Of a stretch of 31,306 bases of DNA, positions 1 through 7,007 are shown in pieces. A program made the translations under genes and the position numbers. Source of the stretch: UBA5420 sp964485345. GTDB taxonomy: Bacteria; Bacillota; Limnochordia; Darwinibacteriales; Darwinibacteriaceae. The notes under the pieces were generated by a model. It saw only the letters and a list, made by a program, of their open reading frames with translations, ran no database searches and was not told the origin of the DNA. Position 1 is the first letter of the stretch; each line of letters opens with the position of its first letter. The DNA lies in the NCBI GenBank assembly GCA_964485345.1, contig CAZAJB010000024.1, forward strand, positions 1 to 31,306. Reading direction: 5' to 3'.

Positions 1-644
1 AGATGCTCTGGAACGATCGGGGTTCCAATACTGAACATGATTGGAGCATGTGGACGGGGCAATGTAAACTTCACTGTATAGTCATCAATCTTCTCATACT
101 CCATGGGCTGGCCGTCGATGAGCAGACCACCTCTGGAGTTAGAGCCTACGTTGACGTCATAAACTATATCAAAGGTAAAGATAACATCATCAGCGGTAAA
201 TTCGACACCATCATGCCACTGGACACCACGACGGAGATGAAAGATAATCTCTGTGCCATCTGCACTGATTTCGTATTCCCGTGCAAGCTTGGGCATCACA
301 AGGCCCGTATCACGGTGCAGCGTAACCAAACCTTCAAAAATACGATCCGTTACATCGGTACTGGAAGTCTCAACTGCGCGATGTGGATTATATGTCTTAG
401 GACCCGAAGCCCCGCCGGCAACTGTCATGGTACCGCCATAGTTGCCAATGGATCCACCTAGATCACCTTCAATGTATAGAATACGTGGATCCAACAACTC
501 TACAGCACTGGCTGCTCCGGCACCTACAAGAAGTGCGACCAGCAATGTCCATACAAAAATCCGTCTTTTCATCTTTCGATATTCCACTTTGATGCTTTTT
601 TTAGAATATGAAGCGCTTGCTGTCACCTTGATGTACCTAGACAT
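1..644 (-). CDS. ABC transporter substrate-binding protein, family 5 (peptide/nickel type), partial
   Basis: The first 214 codons of a secreted solute-binding protein are read from 644 down to the window edge with no stop, so the C-terminal part is missing. The start at 644 has a strong Shine-Dalgarno AGGAGGT about 9 bases upstream. A second in-frame ATG at 572 has only a weak site, but it begins a typical Sec signal (KRR, a hydrophobic stretch, then AGAASA before VE, a signal peptidase I site). No lipobox cysteine is seen. The mature part shows the family hallmarks: a TYNPH-like segment, 'DRIFEGLV', 'LAREYEISADGTEIIFHLR', 'VQWHDGVEFTADDVIFTFD' and 'YTVKFTLPRP'. The protein would capture oligopeptides or similar solutes outside the membrane for an ABC importer. 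Permease and ATPase genes, if linked, would lie left of the window. Substrate cannot be told. Confidence 0.9.
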   Translation of the reverse strand, partial: MSRYIKVTASASYSKKSIKVEYRKMKRRIFVWTLLVALLVGAGAASAVELLDPRILYIEGDLGGSIGNYGGTMTVAGGASGPKTYNPHRAVETSSTDVTDRIFEGLVTLHRDTGLVMPKLAREYEISADGTEIIFHLRRGVQWHDGVEFTADDVIFTFDIVYDVNVGSNSRGGLLIDGQPMEYEKIDDYTVKFTLPRPHAPIMFSIGTPIVPEH

Positions 645-844
645 CTATAATCAACCTCCTAGAGTCACACAACATCGATCCTTCTGTCCGGTCTGTACGC
701 CTTGTTGAATCCAGCCGAATGTCCCATAATATTCTTACTTAGGCGCCTAATTCCTTCCATAGGAGGAAAATTGGCGAGGAGCTAGCTAATTCCCTCATAA
801 CAGTTCGGGAAATTGGGGAGGCTTGTCTAAGGAGGTCGAATCAC
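645..844. promoter_or_regulatory. Divergent intergenic control region (palindrome plus tandem repeats)
   Basis: These 200 bases separate the divergent substrate-binding protein and helicase genes. On the plus strand TTGAAT (705-710) and TAATAT (727-732), 16 bases apart, form a weak sigma-A-like promoter for the helicase. The 12-base perfect palindrome TTAGGCGCCTAA (739-750) would sit at the expected start of transcription. It is followed by two imperfect direct copies of a unit that begins CTAATTCC (747 and 785) and ends AAATTGG-GAGG (to 779 and 821). Each copy can fold as an imperfect hairpin, AATTCC pairing with GGAAAATT or GGGAAATT. The helicase Shine-Dalgarno AAGGAGGT lies at 829-836. The repeats suggest an operator or structured leader; no known regulator can be named. 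Confidence 0.4.
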
Positions 845-2623
845 TTGCACCAACTCTTTTCCGATTCCGCAAATAGAGAGCCGAAAGGAACAGACCAGAT
901 AGTACTCGACGAAGTGGCGCACCGCCACTACAGAGCGGAAGTACTCGCGCACGGGCTGAAGGAGATCGTCCGTGGCCTCCGCTCTAACCACTTCGACACG
1001 TGGGAATGGTACTCCCTTGCCAAAAGTGCTGACACATTCATGGTCAACCAGCAACAGACTACCGATCTACTGGCCATCGAATACCTCAAGGAACGTTGGA
1101 AACAGGTGGGGGTTGTCCCCTACTCTCACCAGCTCCAGACGGCTAGAAAGGTCATCTTCGATATGCAGGGTCAAGCAATACTCGCGGACGAAGTGGGCTT
1201 AGGGAAAACGATCGAAGCGGGACTGATCCTGAAGGAATACCTCCTGCGGGGTCTCGCCAGAAAAGTACTCATACTTACACCAGCCAGTTTGCTGTGGCAA
1301 TGGTATCAAGAACTCCAGGAAAAGTTCGGAATAAGTGCGGGTATCCAGCGCAGCGAATGGGATTGGGGTTTTTCAGATATTCTAATTGCATCTTTGGATA
1401 CCGCAAAACGCGAACCCCATGCCTCGCAAATTGCGGCAATCCCCTATGATCTCCTGATTATTGATGAAGCGCATAAGCTGAAAAACAGCTCCACCGTGAG
1501 TTATCGCTTTGTGAATTCTATCCAGAAAAAGTACTGTCTCATGCTCACGGCCACACCTATCCAAAACGATCTGAAAGAGCTCTATAATCTGATCGCTCTG
1601 ATAAAACCAGGCCAGCTCGGAAGCTATCGTTCCTTTAAGAACAGGTTCATCAAGGACAAACGGACGCCAAAGAATCCACAGGAGCTCAAAGGTCTTTTGA
1701 GCGGCGTCGTGGTGCGGAACCAGCGTGAGGCAGGAACGATCCAGTTCACGAAGCGCATCGTCCACCCTCTTGTCATCTCCTTAACGACCAAGGAACAAGA
1801 ACTGTATGATAGGGTAACTCGTTTTGTCAGGGAACGTAGCAGAGAAAAGGGACTGCAGAACATCCTTCCTTTGATCACGCTGCAACGGGAGGTCTGTTCT
1901 ACCTTCCTAGCGACAGCACTGACTCTGGAAAAAATGATGGACAACATGGAACCAGAGCAGCTCAGCCATGTGGCCGATTTGCTCAAAGACCTAGCGAACG
2001 TCAAGCAGAACTCGAAGTGCGACGCCCTGGAACGCCTGGTGGGAGAAATCGCTAGGGACAAGATCATCATCTTTACTGAATACAAGGCTTCGCAGGAGTA
2101 CATCCGCTACCGCTTAGAGCGTGCTGGGTACAAAACTCTCGCCTTTGACGGCACTCTTTCCCGGGGAAAAAAACAGTGGATCCGCCATATGTTTCAAAAA
2201 GAGGCCCAGATTTTGGTGAGCACAGAGTCGGGCGGCGAAGGGCTCAACTTCCAATTCTGCCATCAAATTGTCAATTTCGATCTGCCCTGGAACCCTATGC
2301 GTCTCGAACAACGCATCGGCAGAGTCCATCGACTCGGGCAGACCCGAGATGTACATATCTTTAACCTCCTGACCAAAGACACGATTGAAGAACACATCAT
2401 GTACCTTCTCCATCAAAAAATAAACATGTTTGAAAGCATCATTGGAGAGCTTGACACCATACTACTCCACTTGAACCTGGGTCGATCGTTCGAAAGTGAG
2501 ATTATGGAGATCTTTCTGGCCCATGAAGAGCAGGAGGCCATCCGAGCGAGACTCGATCGCTTTGGTGATCATTTCATTAAGGGGCAGACTGAAGCGAAAA
2601 CTTCCACGTGGGATCTATTCTAG
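845..2623 (+). CDS. yqhH: SNF2-family DEAD/DEAH-box helicase (YqhH-like)
   Basis: This is a 592-residue superfamily 2 ATPase of the SNF2/RapA type, predicted to use ATP to translocate on double-stranded DNA or remodel protein-DNA complexes. Motifs in order: Walker A DEVGLGKT (about 115-122), Walker B DEAH (207-210), motif III TATP (235-238), and in the second RecA-like domain STESGGEGLNF (459-469) and motif VI QRIGRVHRLGQ (489-499). The Gln after Leu-Gly in motif VI is typical of SNF2 enzymes. The start is TTG at 845, chosen because AAGGAGGT lies 8 bases upstream. The next gene begins 18 bases after the stop and looks like YqhG, as in Bacillus where yqhH and yqhG are neighbours. I see no added DNA-binding or nuclease domain. 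The family call is strong; the yqhH name rests on length and neighbour. Confidence 0.85.
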   Translation: MHQLFSDSANREPKGTDQIVLDEVAHRHYRAEVLAHGLKEIVRGLRSNHFDTWEWYSLAKSADTFMVNQQQTTDLLAIEYLKERWKQVGVVPYSHQLQTARKVIFDMQGQAILADEVGLGKTIEAGLILKEYLLRGLARKVLILTPASLLWQWYQELQEKFGISAGIQRSEWDWGFSDILIASLDTAKREPHASQIAAIPYDLLIIDEAHKLKNSSTVSYRFVNSIQKKYCLMLTATPIQNDLKELYNLIALIKPGQLGSYRSFKNRFIKDKRTPKNPQELKGLLSGVVVRNQREAGTIQFTKRIVHPLVISLTTKEQELYDRVTRFVRERSREKGLQNILPLITLQREVCSTFLATALTLEKMMDNMEPEQLSHVADLLKDLANVKQNSKCDALERLVGEIARDKIIIFTEYKASQEYIRYRLERAGYKTLAFDGTLSRGKKQWIRHMFQKEAQILVSTESGGEGLNFQFCHQIVNFDLPWNPMRLEQRIGRVHRLGQTRDVHIFNLLTKDTIEEHIMYLLHQKINMFESIIGELDTILLHLNLGRSFESEIMEIFLAHEEQEAIRARLDRFGDHFIKGQTEAKTSTWDLF

Positions 2624-2641
2624 GAAGAGGCAGGTGGCAAA

Positions 2642-3562
2642 GTGCAGCAACTGGTCTTCGACTTCTTTACACTGCTTAACTTGGAACCAATAGAAATCCG
2701 CCAAGGCGTGTGGCAGGTTCAGGCCGACGACGCCCTCATGAAAGAGTTGGATGGCTGGCGCGCCCAGGGGCGCTTGCTACAATTCACCTTTGAGCAGAGG
2801 GCGGCGGAAATGTACGGTGCTGATCTGATCTGTCAGGGCAGTTACCGTCTCAATAGTATTCTGCAGGTCATTCGCAGGCAGGGTATATTAAGCCAGGCCC
2901 ACATCCCCCATGAGTATTTCCATGAACCAAGCATCCGGAAAAAGATTCTGGGCGGGTTCAGTGCAAGTGAACGCGCTTACGTTGTTAATTGCTCCCTGCA
3001 ATATACTCAATACATCCAACTAGAAATTCTTGTGGAAGCACGTGGACTACAAAAAAAAGAGAGTATTCACACCGTAGTTGTGGATCTCTCTTCTTGTAAA
3101 GTGCTGAAGTTCGCCTTCCCCCATCACCTTCTAAAAGCAGGGGGAGTCGGAGCAGATGCAGTACGTAAACGAAGATGCAGCATCAAGCAAGCCCTGATCA
3201 CAGCCTCTTCTCACCTACAGGGAACGATCGTTTCTGACATTGCTTGGGCCCAGGCCGCGGAAAATAAACTGGCCCAAGAAGAAACTAAACTACGTGACTT
3301 CTTCCAGGGTCGTACGGAGTCTGACGAGTATCAGGCAAAAAAGCAAGAGCTCCAGCAGCGTCTTGCACCAGTCTTAACGATGGATGCCTTGCGGGGTGCC
3401 ATACTATGGGTTCCCCTCTATCAGTATCGACTTGTGGTCGTGGCGACAAGCGGGAAGGAACAGAGTAAGACTCTTACCTATGATCCTGTAGGTAACTGGT
3501 ATTTGCAGGATTTAGACCAAATCACGCGCGACGCGCCAGATCGGACCAGCACCCATCACTAA
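2642..3562 (+). CDS. yqhG: YqhG-like protein of unknown function, partner of the helicase
   Basis: A 306-residue protein that I assign tentatively to the YqhG family (function unknown). The grounds are its place directly behind a SNF2 helicase and a general resemblance of the first 100 residues (an aromatic FDFF start, an 'LMKELDGW' segment and 'GSYRLNSIL..IRRQG'). No catalytic motif, signal peptide or membrane segment is seen. Residues about 225-260 are charged and could form a coiled coil. The start is GTG at 2642 with AGGTGG 4 bases upstream. The gene is probably cotranscribed with the helicase and may encode an accessory subunit. Its last 51 bases overlap the 3' end of murC on the other strand, with no terminator between them. 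Confidence 0.55.
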   Translation: MQQLVFDFFTLLNLEPIEIRQGVWQVQADDALMKELDGWRAQGRLLQFTFEQRAAEMYGADLICQGSYRLNSILQVIRRQGILSQAHIPHEYFHEPSIRKKILGGFSASERAYVVNCSLQYTQYIQLEILVEARGLQKKESIHTVVVDLSSCKVLKFAFPHHLLKAGGVGADAVRKRRCSIKQALITASSHLQGTIVSDIAWAQAAENKLAQEETKLRDFFQGRTESDEYQAKKQELQQRLAPVLTMDALRGAILWVPLYQYRLVVVATSGKEQSKTLTYDPVGNWYLQDLDQITRDAPDRTSTHH

Positions 3563-4864
3563 CACCAAGTCCCCACTTCCCAGCCAACCCTTTAGAAATG
3601 GCACCACATCTTCTTGTCTCGGAATATGATAGACTTTTTGGGGCCCTTTATATTCTCGAACTCGATCCGCCAAAACCGACGAACTCACCCCAGGAATTGC
3701 TTGTTCCGGTGGCGGTGCATAAATGTCTGTAATTATGACTACGTCTGCCTCTTTAAAGCTTCGGCTGAACTCATCAAAGAGCAAGTGTGTGCGAGAATAG
3801 CGATGAGGCTGAAAAACAGCTACAACTTGCTTGGTTGGCCAGCCATCCTTTGCGGCCCTGATCATGGCAGTAACTTCGGTAGGATGATGAGCATAATCAT
3901 CCACGATGATCGCGCCATTCATGGTACCAATGATCTGAAAGCGGCGTTTTGCACCGGTAAATGCCCGGAGGGCATCCCGGATCTGGGCAATGGACAGACC
4001 CACGTAATCAGCCACCACAACACAGGCTAGAGCATTAGAGATATTATGACGCCCCGGAACATTTAACTCGAAGTCGCCGTAAACCACTCCCTGCCGGAAC
4101 ACCCGAAATCTCGACCTTTGCTGATCCAAACTCAAGACCTCAGCCCGCCACTGGGCCTGCGACGAAAACCCATAGGTTACGCAATCGTACTCATGACTCA
4201 TGGAAGCCGCAACAGTGTCATCCACGCCGATCAAGCGTATGCCCTCGGGGTCAGAGTTCGCCAAGAACCGTCGGTAACTCTCGATCAAAGACTCAAATGT
4301 GCCATTGTAATTCTCTAGGTGGTCAGGTTCAATGCTGGTAACCACGGTTACCTCGGGACGATAACGTAGGAAGCTCCCGTCGCTTTCATCCGCCTCGGCC
4401 ACCACAAATTCTCCATGGCCATACTTGGCTCCAGGTCCAAAGGGTGCAAAATGCGCTCCGATCAAGACGGTCGGATCAAGTCCGGAGTTTTCTAGGCAGA
4501 GGGCCAGCATCGAAGTTATCGTCGTCTTTCCATGGGCTCCACCCACTGCAATACCGCGCTTGGTATTGAGGAGCTGCGCAAGCACCTCCGAACGATGAAG
4601 TACATTCATGCCATTTTCGCGCGCAGCCACCATTTCTGGATTCTGTACAGGTATGGCGCTTGAGTAAATCACACTCGTGGCGCCATCCACATTCGCAGCT
4701 GCATGCTTAAAGTAGATCTTGGCTCCAAGTTTGGCTAGGTAGTCGGTGGTATCCGAAGGCTGAAGATCAGATCCGCTTACACTGTGACCCATCTCTAAGA
4801 ACACCTTTGCCAAGGGGCCCATGCCTGTTCCACCAATGCCAATGAGATGTATGTGTTGGTTCAT
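3512..4864 (-). CDS. murC: UDP-N-acetylmuramate--L-alanine ligase MurC
   Basis: MurC (450 residues) is the cytoplasmic ATP-dependent ligase that adds L-alanine to UDP-N-acetylmuramic acid, the first amino acid of the peptidoglycan stem. The N-terminus has the glycine-rich loop 'HLIGIGGTGMGPLA', followed by the ATP-binding loop 'GGAHGKTTITSM', 'EADESDGSF', 'DDYAHHPTEV' and 'FQPHRYSRT', all typical of MurC. I place the start at ATG 4864, with GGGAG 8 bases upstream; a GTG at 4873 has no usable ribosome site. It lies 21 bases after spoIIP, last in the ftsK-rodZ-hslO-spoIIP-murC run, and not in the dcw cluster 9 kb away. The 3' end overlaps the convergent yqhG-like gene by 51 bases. Confidence 0.97.
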   Translation of the reverse strand: MNQHIHLIGIGGTGMGPLAKVFLEMGHSVSGSDLQPSDTTDYLAKLGAKIYFKHAAANVDGATSVIYSSAIPVQNPEMVAARENGMNVLHRSEVLAQLLNTKRGIAVGGAHGKTTITSMLALCLENSGLDPTVLIGAHFAPFGPGAKYGHGEFVVAEADESDGSFLRYRPEVTVVTSIEPDHLENYNGTFESLIESYRRFLANSDPEGIRLIGVDDTVAASMSHEYDCVTYGFSSQAQWRAEVLSLDQQRSRFRVFRQGVVYGDFELNVPGRHNISNALACVVVADYVGLSIAQIRDALRAFTGAKRRFQIIGTMNGAIIVDDYAHHPTEVTAMIRAAKDGWPTKQVVAVFQPHRYSRTHLLFDEFSRSFKEADVVIITDIYAPPPEQAIPGVSSSVLADRVREYKGPQKVYHIPRQEDVVPFLKGWLGSGDLVLVMGAGPIWRVARDLV

Positions 4865-4885
4865 GAATGTCACTCCCGCTTACTG

Positions 4886-5665
4886 TCACTTTATAAATGT
4901 TGCTACGACTCGAGCCAAGAGGCGTGCTGAAGCCACAGCTTCATCCACGGTGTTGCCACGCCAGTCGCCCACTAGGATCATGATGCTATTGGGGTGAAGT
5001 TCGCCGCTGTAGTCCGACTTAAAGACGCGTACACCCCTGGTTACTCCAGGATATTCCTTCTCCATGACATCGCTTATGGCCTGGGCAAACCTGGTATTTT
5101 CCTCTAAATGGTCGTTATCTTTGTCTCCCACCACAAAGAGAATCTTAGCTGCGTCTATACCATTCGTGCGGGCTTTCGTATAATCGTCTGGTTTGTCCTC
5201 CAAACCGTCCCGATGAATGTCTAAGACAACTTGAATATCGGGGTTTGCCGCCAATAGGTCGTTAGCCTTCTTCTCTGAGTTGATAAAAGCCTCACTATAG
5301 CGCGGCTGATCATGGATGCTCTTATCATGAATGGCCATCACACCGAGGCTTGCTAATTCTTGAACAAAAGCCTCTCCAACCCGGACAATGTCACCGAAGG
5401 TTCCGCGCTCATGACTATCCTTCGGTTTGAAGTTCTCGGAGGCGTGACTGTGGAAGACTAACACCTTCGGTGTTACGTCAACTTCCTCATCACCTTCGGG
5501 CGGTTTTGGATCCTCCGACCTCACCACTGGAGGAAGGGGTTCTTCCTCACCACCTCCAGGCATAAATCCAAAGAAGCGTGCCCCTACCACCGCAACTACA
5601 ATCAGCGTCACTACAATAAATAAAAGACCAGGTCCGTTTTTCTCATTCCTTGCCATTCTTGCCAT
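4886..5665 (-). CDS. spoIIP: Stage II sporulation protein P (SpoIIP), short form
   Basis: SpoIIP is the septal peptidoglycan amidase/endopeptidase that works with SpoIID and SpoIIM to thin the sporulation septum and drive engulfment. This copy has 259 residues, against about 400 in B. subtilis. It has one N-terminal membrane anchor (about 13-35), an acidic proline-rich linker, then the SpoIIP domain with 'VFHSHASENF' (H72, H74, E77) and 'LDIHRD' (H151). Near the C-terminus the segment usually reading LIExG before an NT-EEA motif reads 'MILVGDWRGNTVDEA', so the expected Glu is Leu231. The start at ATG 5665 has AAGGGGGA about 6 bases upstream; an ATG at 5710 next to the hslO stop has a weaker site. 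The short length and Leu leave room for an altered activity. Confidence 0.85.
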   Translation of the reverse strand: MARMARNEKNGPGLLFIVVTLIVVAVVGARFFGFMPGGGEEEPLPPVVRSEDPKPPEGDEEVDVTPKVLVFHSHASENFKPKDSHERGTFGDIVRVGEAFVQELASLGVMAIHDKSIHDQPRYSEAFINSEKKANDLLAANPDIQVVLDIHRDGLEDKPDDYTKARTNGIDAAKILFVVGDKDNDHLEENTRFAQAISDVMEKEYPGVTRGVRVFKSDYSGELHPNSIMILVGDWRGNTVDEAVASARLLARVVATFIK

Positions 5666-5710
5666 TGCTATTCCCCCTTCCACAACAATATATGCGGAGG
5701 GGGAGGACAT

Positions 5711-6610
5711 TTATTCCCTACTGTTTCCAAGCTCGTTTAAAATGATCTCTAGCTGCTCGACAGTAAAGTTATAGCGCTGGTTACAGAAGTGGCAGATGGT
5801 CTCAATGGTTTCACCGCCAGCCACTAGGTCCCGAAGCTCGTCGACGCCGAGGGTAATCAATGCTTGCTCAAAGCGTTGCCAGGAGCAATCACACCTAAAG
5901 GCAACCTCAGCAGTATCAATGAACCGAAGGGGCAGGGTTGGAAAAAGGGACTCGACGATCTCCTCTACACTCTGACCTTCAGCAAACAAGGAACTTATGG
6001 CGGGCATTTCGCTTAGAGACGTTTCTAGATCAGAAACGAACTGGCTATCCAGGCTGGCATCGGGCAAGAGTTGCACAACAAGACCGCCGCTACTGATAGG
6101 TATACCGTCTACTCCCACAAGCACACCGAGTCCTACTGCGGACGGCGTTTGCTCCGAATGGGTGAAATAATAGGCAAAGTCTTCCCCAATCTCCCCCGTT
6201 TGCAGCGGAACTGTCCCTTGATATGCTTCCTTTAAGCCCAGATCTCGAATCACGTACAAGTTACCGCTTCCCACAGCTGCGCCAACAGCTAGCTTACCAC
6301 CTGGGCTGAGGGGAAGATCCACATGCGGATTGCCCACATAGCCCTTAACAGCGCCACGGGAGTTAGCAGATACCACGATTCCTCCTAAGGGACCATCTCC
6401 CTTAATCTGAATGGATATCGTCTCATCGCCCTTCACCATGGCCCCTAGAACCAAACCCATGGTGAGGGTACGCCCTAGGGCCGCCGTAGCTACAGGCGTC
6501 GTTTCATGATGCGACTGGGCCGTTCTTGCCATCTCGCTCGTTCTCAGTGCAAATAATCTAGCCTGGTTGTTTCCGAGCATCGCCCGAACTAAGTAATCTT
6601 GTCCCTGCAA
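5711..6610 (-). CDS. hslO: 33 kDa redox-regulated chaperone Hsp33
   Basis: Hsp33 (299 residues) is a cytoplasmic holdase chaperone switched on by oxidation of a zinc-bound cysteine cluster; it binds unfolding proteins during oxidative and heat stress. The C-terminal redox switch is complete: CDC at 240-242 and CHFC at 273-276. The N-terminal domain begins 'DYLVRAMLGNNQARLFA' and contains 'QIKGDGPLGGIVV' and the 'GYVGNP' segment of the family. The start is TTG at 6610 with GGAGGA 6 bases upstream. It follows the RodZ-like gene by 11 bases and abuts spoIIP, so it is probably cotranscribed with ftsK and murC. Confidence 0.96.
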   Translation of the reverse strand: MQGQDYLVRAMLGNNQARLFALRTSEMARTAQSHHETTPVATAALGRTLTMGLVLGAMVKGDETISIQIKGDGPLGGIVVSANSRGAVKGYVGNPHVDLPLSPGGKLAVGAAVGSGNLYVIRDLGLKEAYQGTVPLQTGEIGEDFAYYFTHSEQTPSAVGLGVLVGVDGIPISSGGLVVQLLPDASLDSQFVSDLETSLSEMPAISSLFAEGQSVEEIVESLFPTLPLRFIDTAEVAFRCDCSWQRFEQALITLGVDELRDLVAGGETIETICHFCNQRYNFTVEQLEIILNELGNSRE

Positions 6611-6621
6611 GCTTGTTCCTC

Positions 6622-7002
6622 CTAAACATTCAACAACTTGATAAATAAATACACAGATCCAAGCAACACGATCAGAGTAGCTATCAGACGAAATACAAAG
6701 CGTCGCCGTCTGACCTTTCTCGCCCTCTCACGGCGCTCCCGAATGCCTCTCTCCACCGTGACTGCCTCTGGCGTAGATTCCGGTTGTTCCATGTCATCCG
6801 GGATCGCATCATCGAGCCCGAGGGCCTTGGCATACGTACGAATAAAAGGCTTCACATAGGCTTCGCCAGGGAGCACGTCATAGTCTTCTCCCTCGATGGC
6901 CTGCAGAAACTGGGGTTTTATCTTGGTGCGTGCGGACATCTCTTCAATAGTCAATCCTTGCTCTAGACGCGCCTTCTCTAACAGTGTCCCCAATCCCGTC
7001 AT
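6622..7002 (-). CDS. RodZ-like membrane protein with N-terminal helix-turn-helix, short
   Basis: A 126-residue protein with an N-terminal Xre-type helix-turn-helix of the RodZ class ('LGTLLEKARLEQGLTIEEMS', 'TKIKPQFLQAIE', 'YVKPFIRTYAKALGL', about 1-70), an acidic linker, a strongly basic stretch (RERRERARKVRRRR, about 91-104) and one transmembrane helix (about 107-122). It stops right after the helix and lacks the extracytoplasmic domain of full RodZ. RodZ links MreB to the membrane and supports cell shape. The start is placed at ATG 7002, with AAAGGTG a few bases upstream inside the end of ftsK; a GTG at 7011 would overlap the ftsK stop (GTGA). A role in cell shape or in ftsK-linked septum work is inference. 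Confidence 0.8.
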   Translation of the reverse strand: MTGLGTLLEKARLEQGLTIEEMSARTKIKPQFLQAIEGEDYDVLPGEAYVKPFIRTYAKALGLDDAIPDDMEQPESTPEAVTVERGIRERRERARKVRRRRFVFRLIATLIVLLGSVYLFIKLLNV

Positions 7003-7007
7003 TTTTC

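Noticed and set aside
3..461. Plus-strand open frame of 152 codons at the left edge
   Set aside because: It is antisense to the substrate-binding protein, which has family motifs, a signal peptide and a ribosome site. The plus-strand product resembles nothing.
842..3562. Helicase pair as a new antiphage defence system
   Set aside because: No nuclease, methylase, protease, toxin or mobile element is nearby and the flanks are housekeeping genes. A conserved core role fits better.
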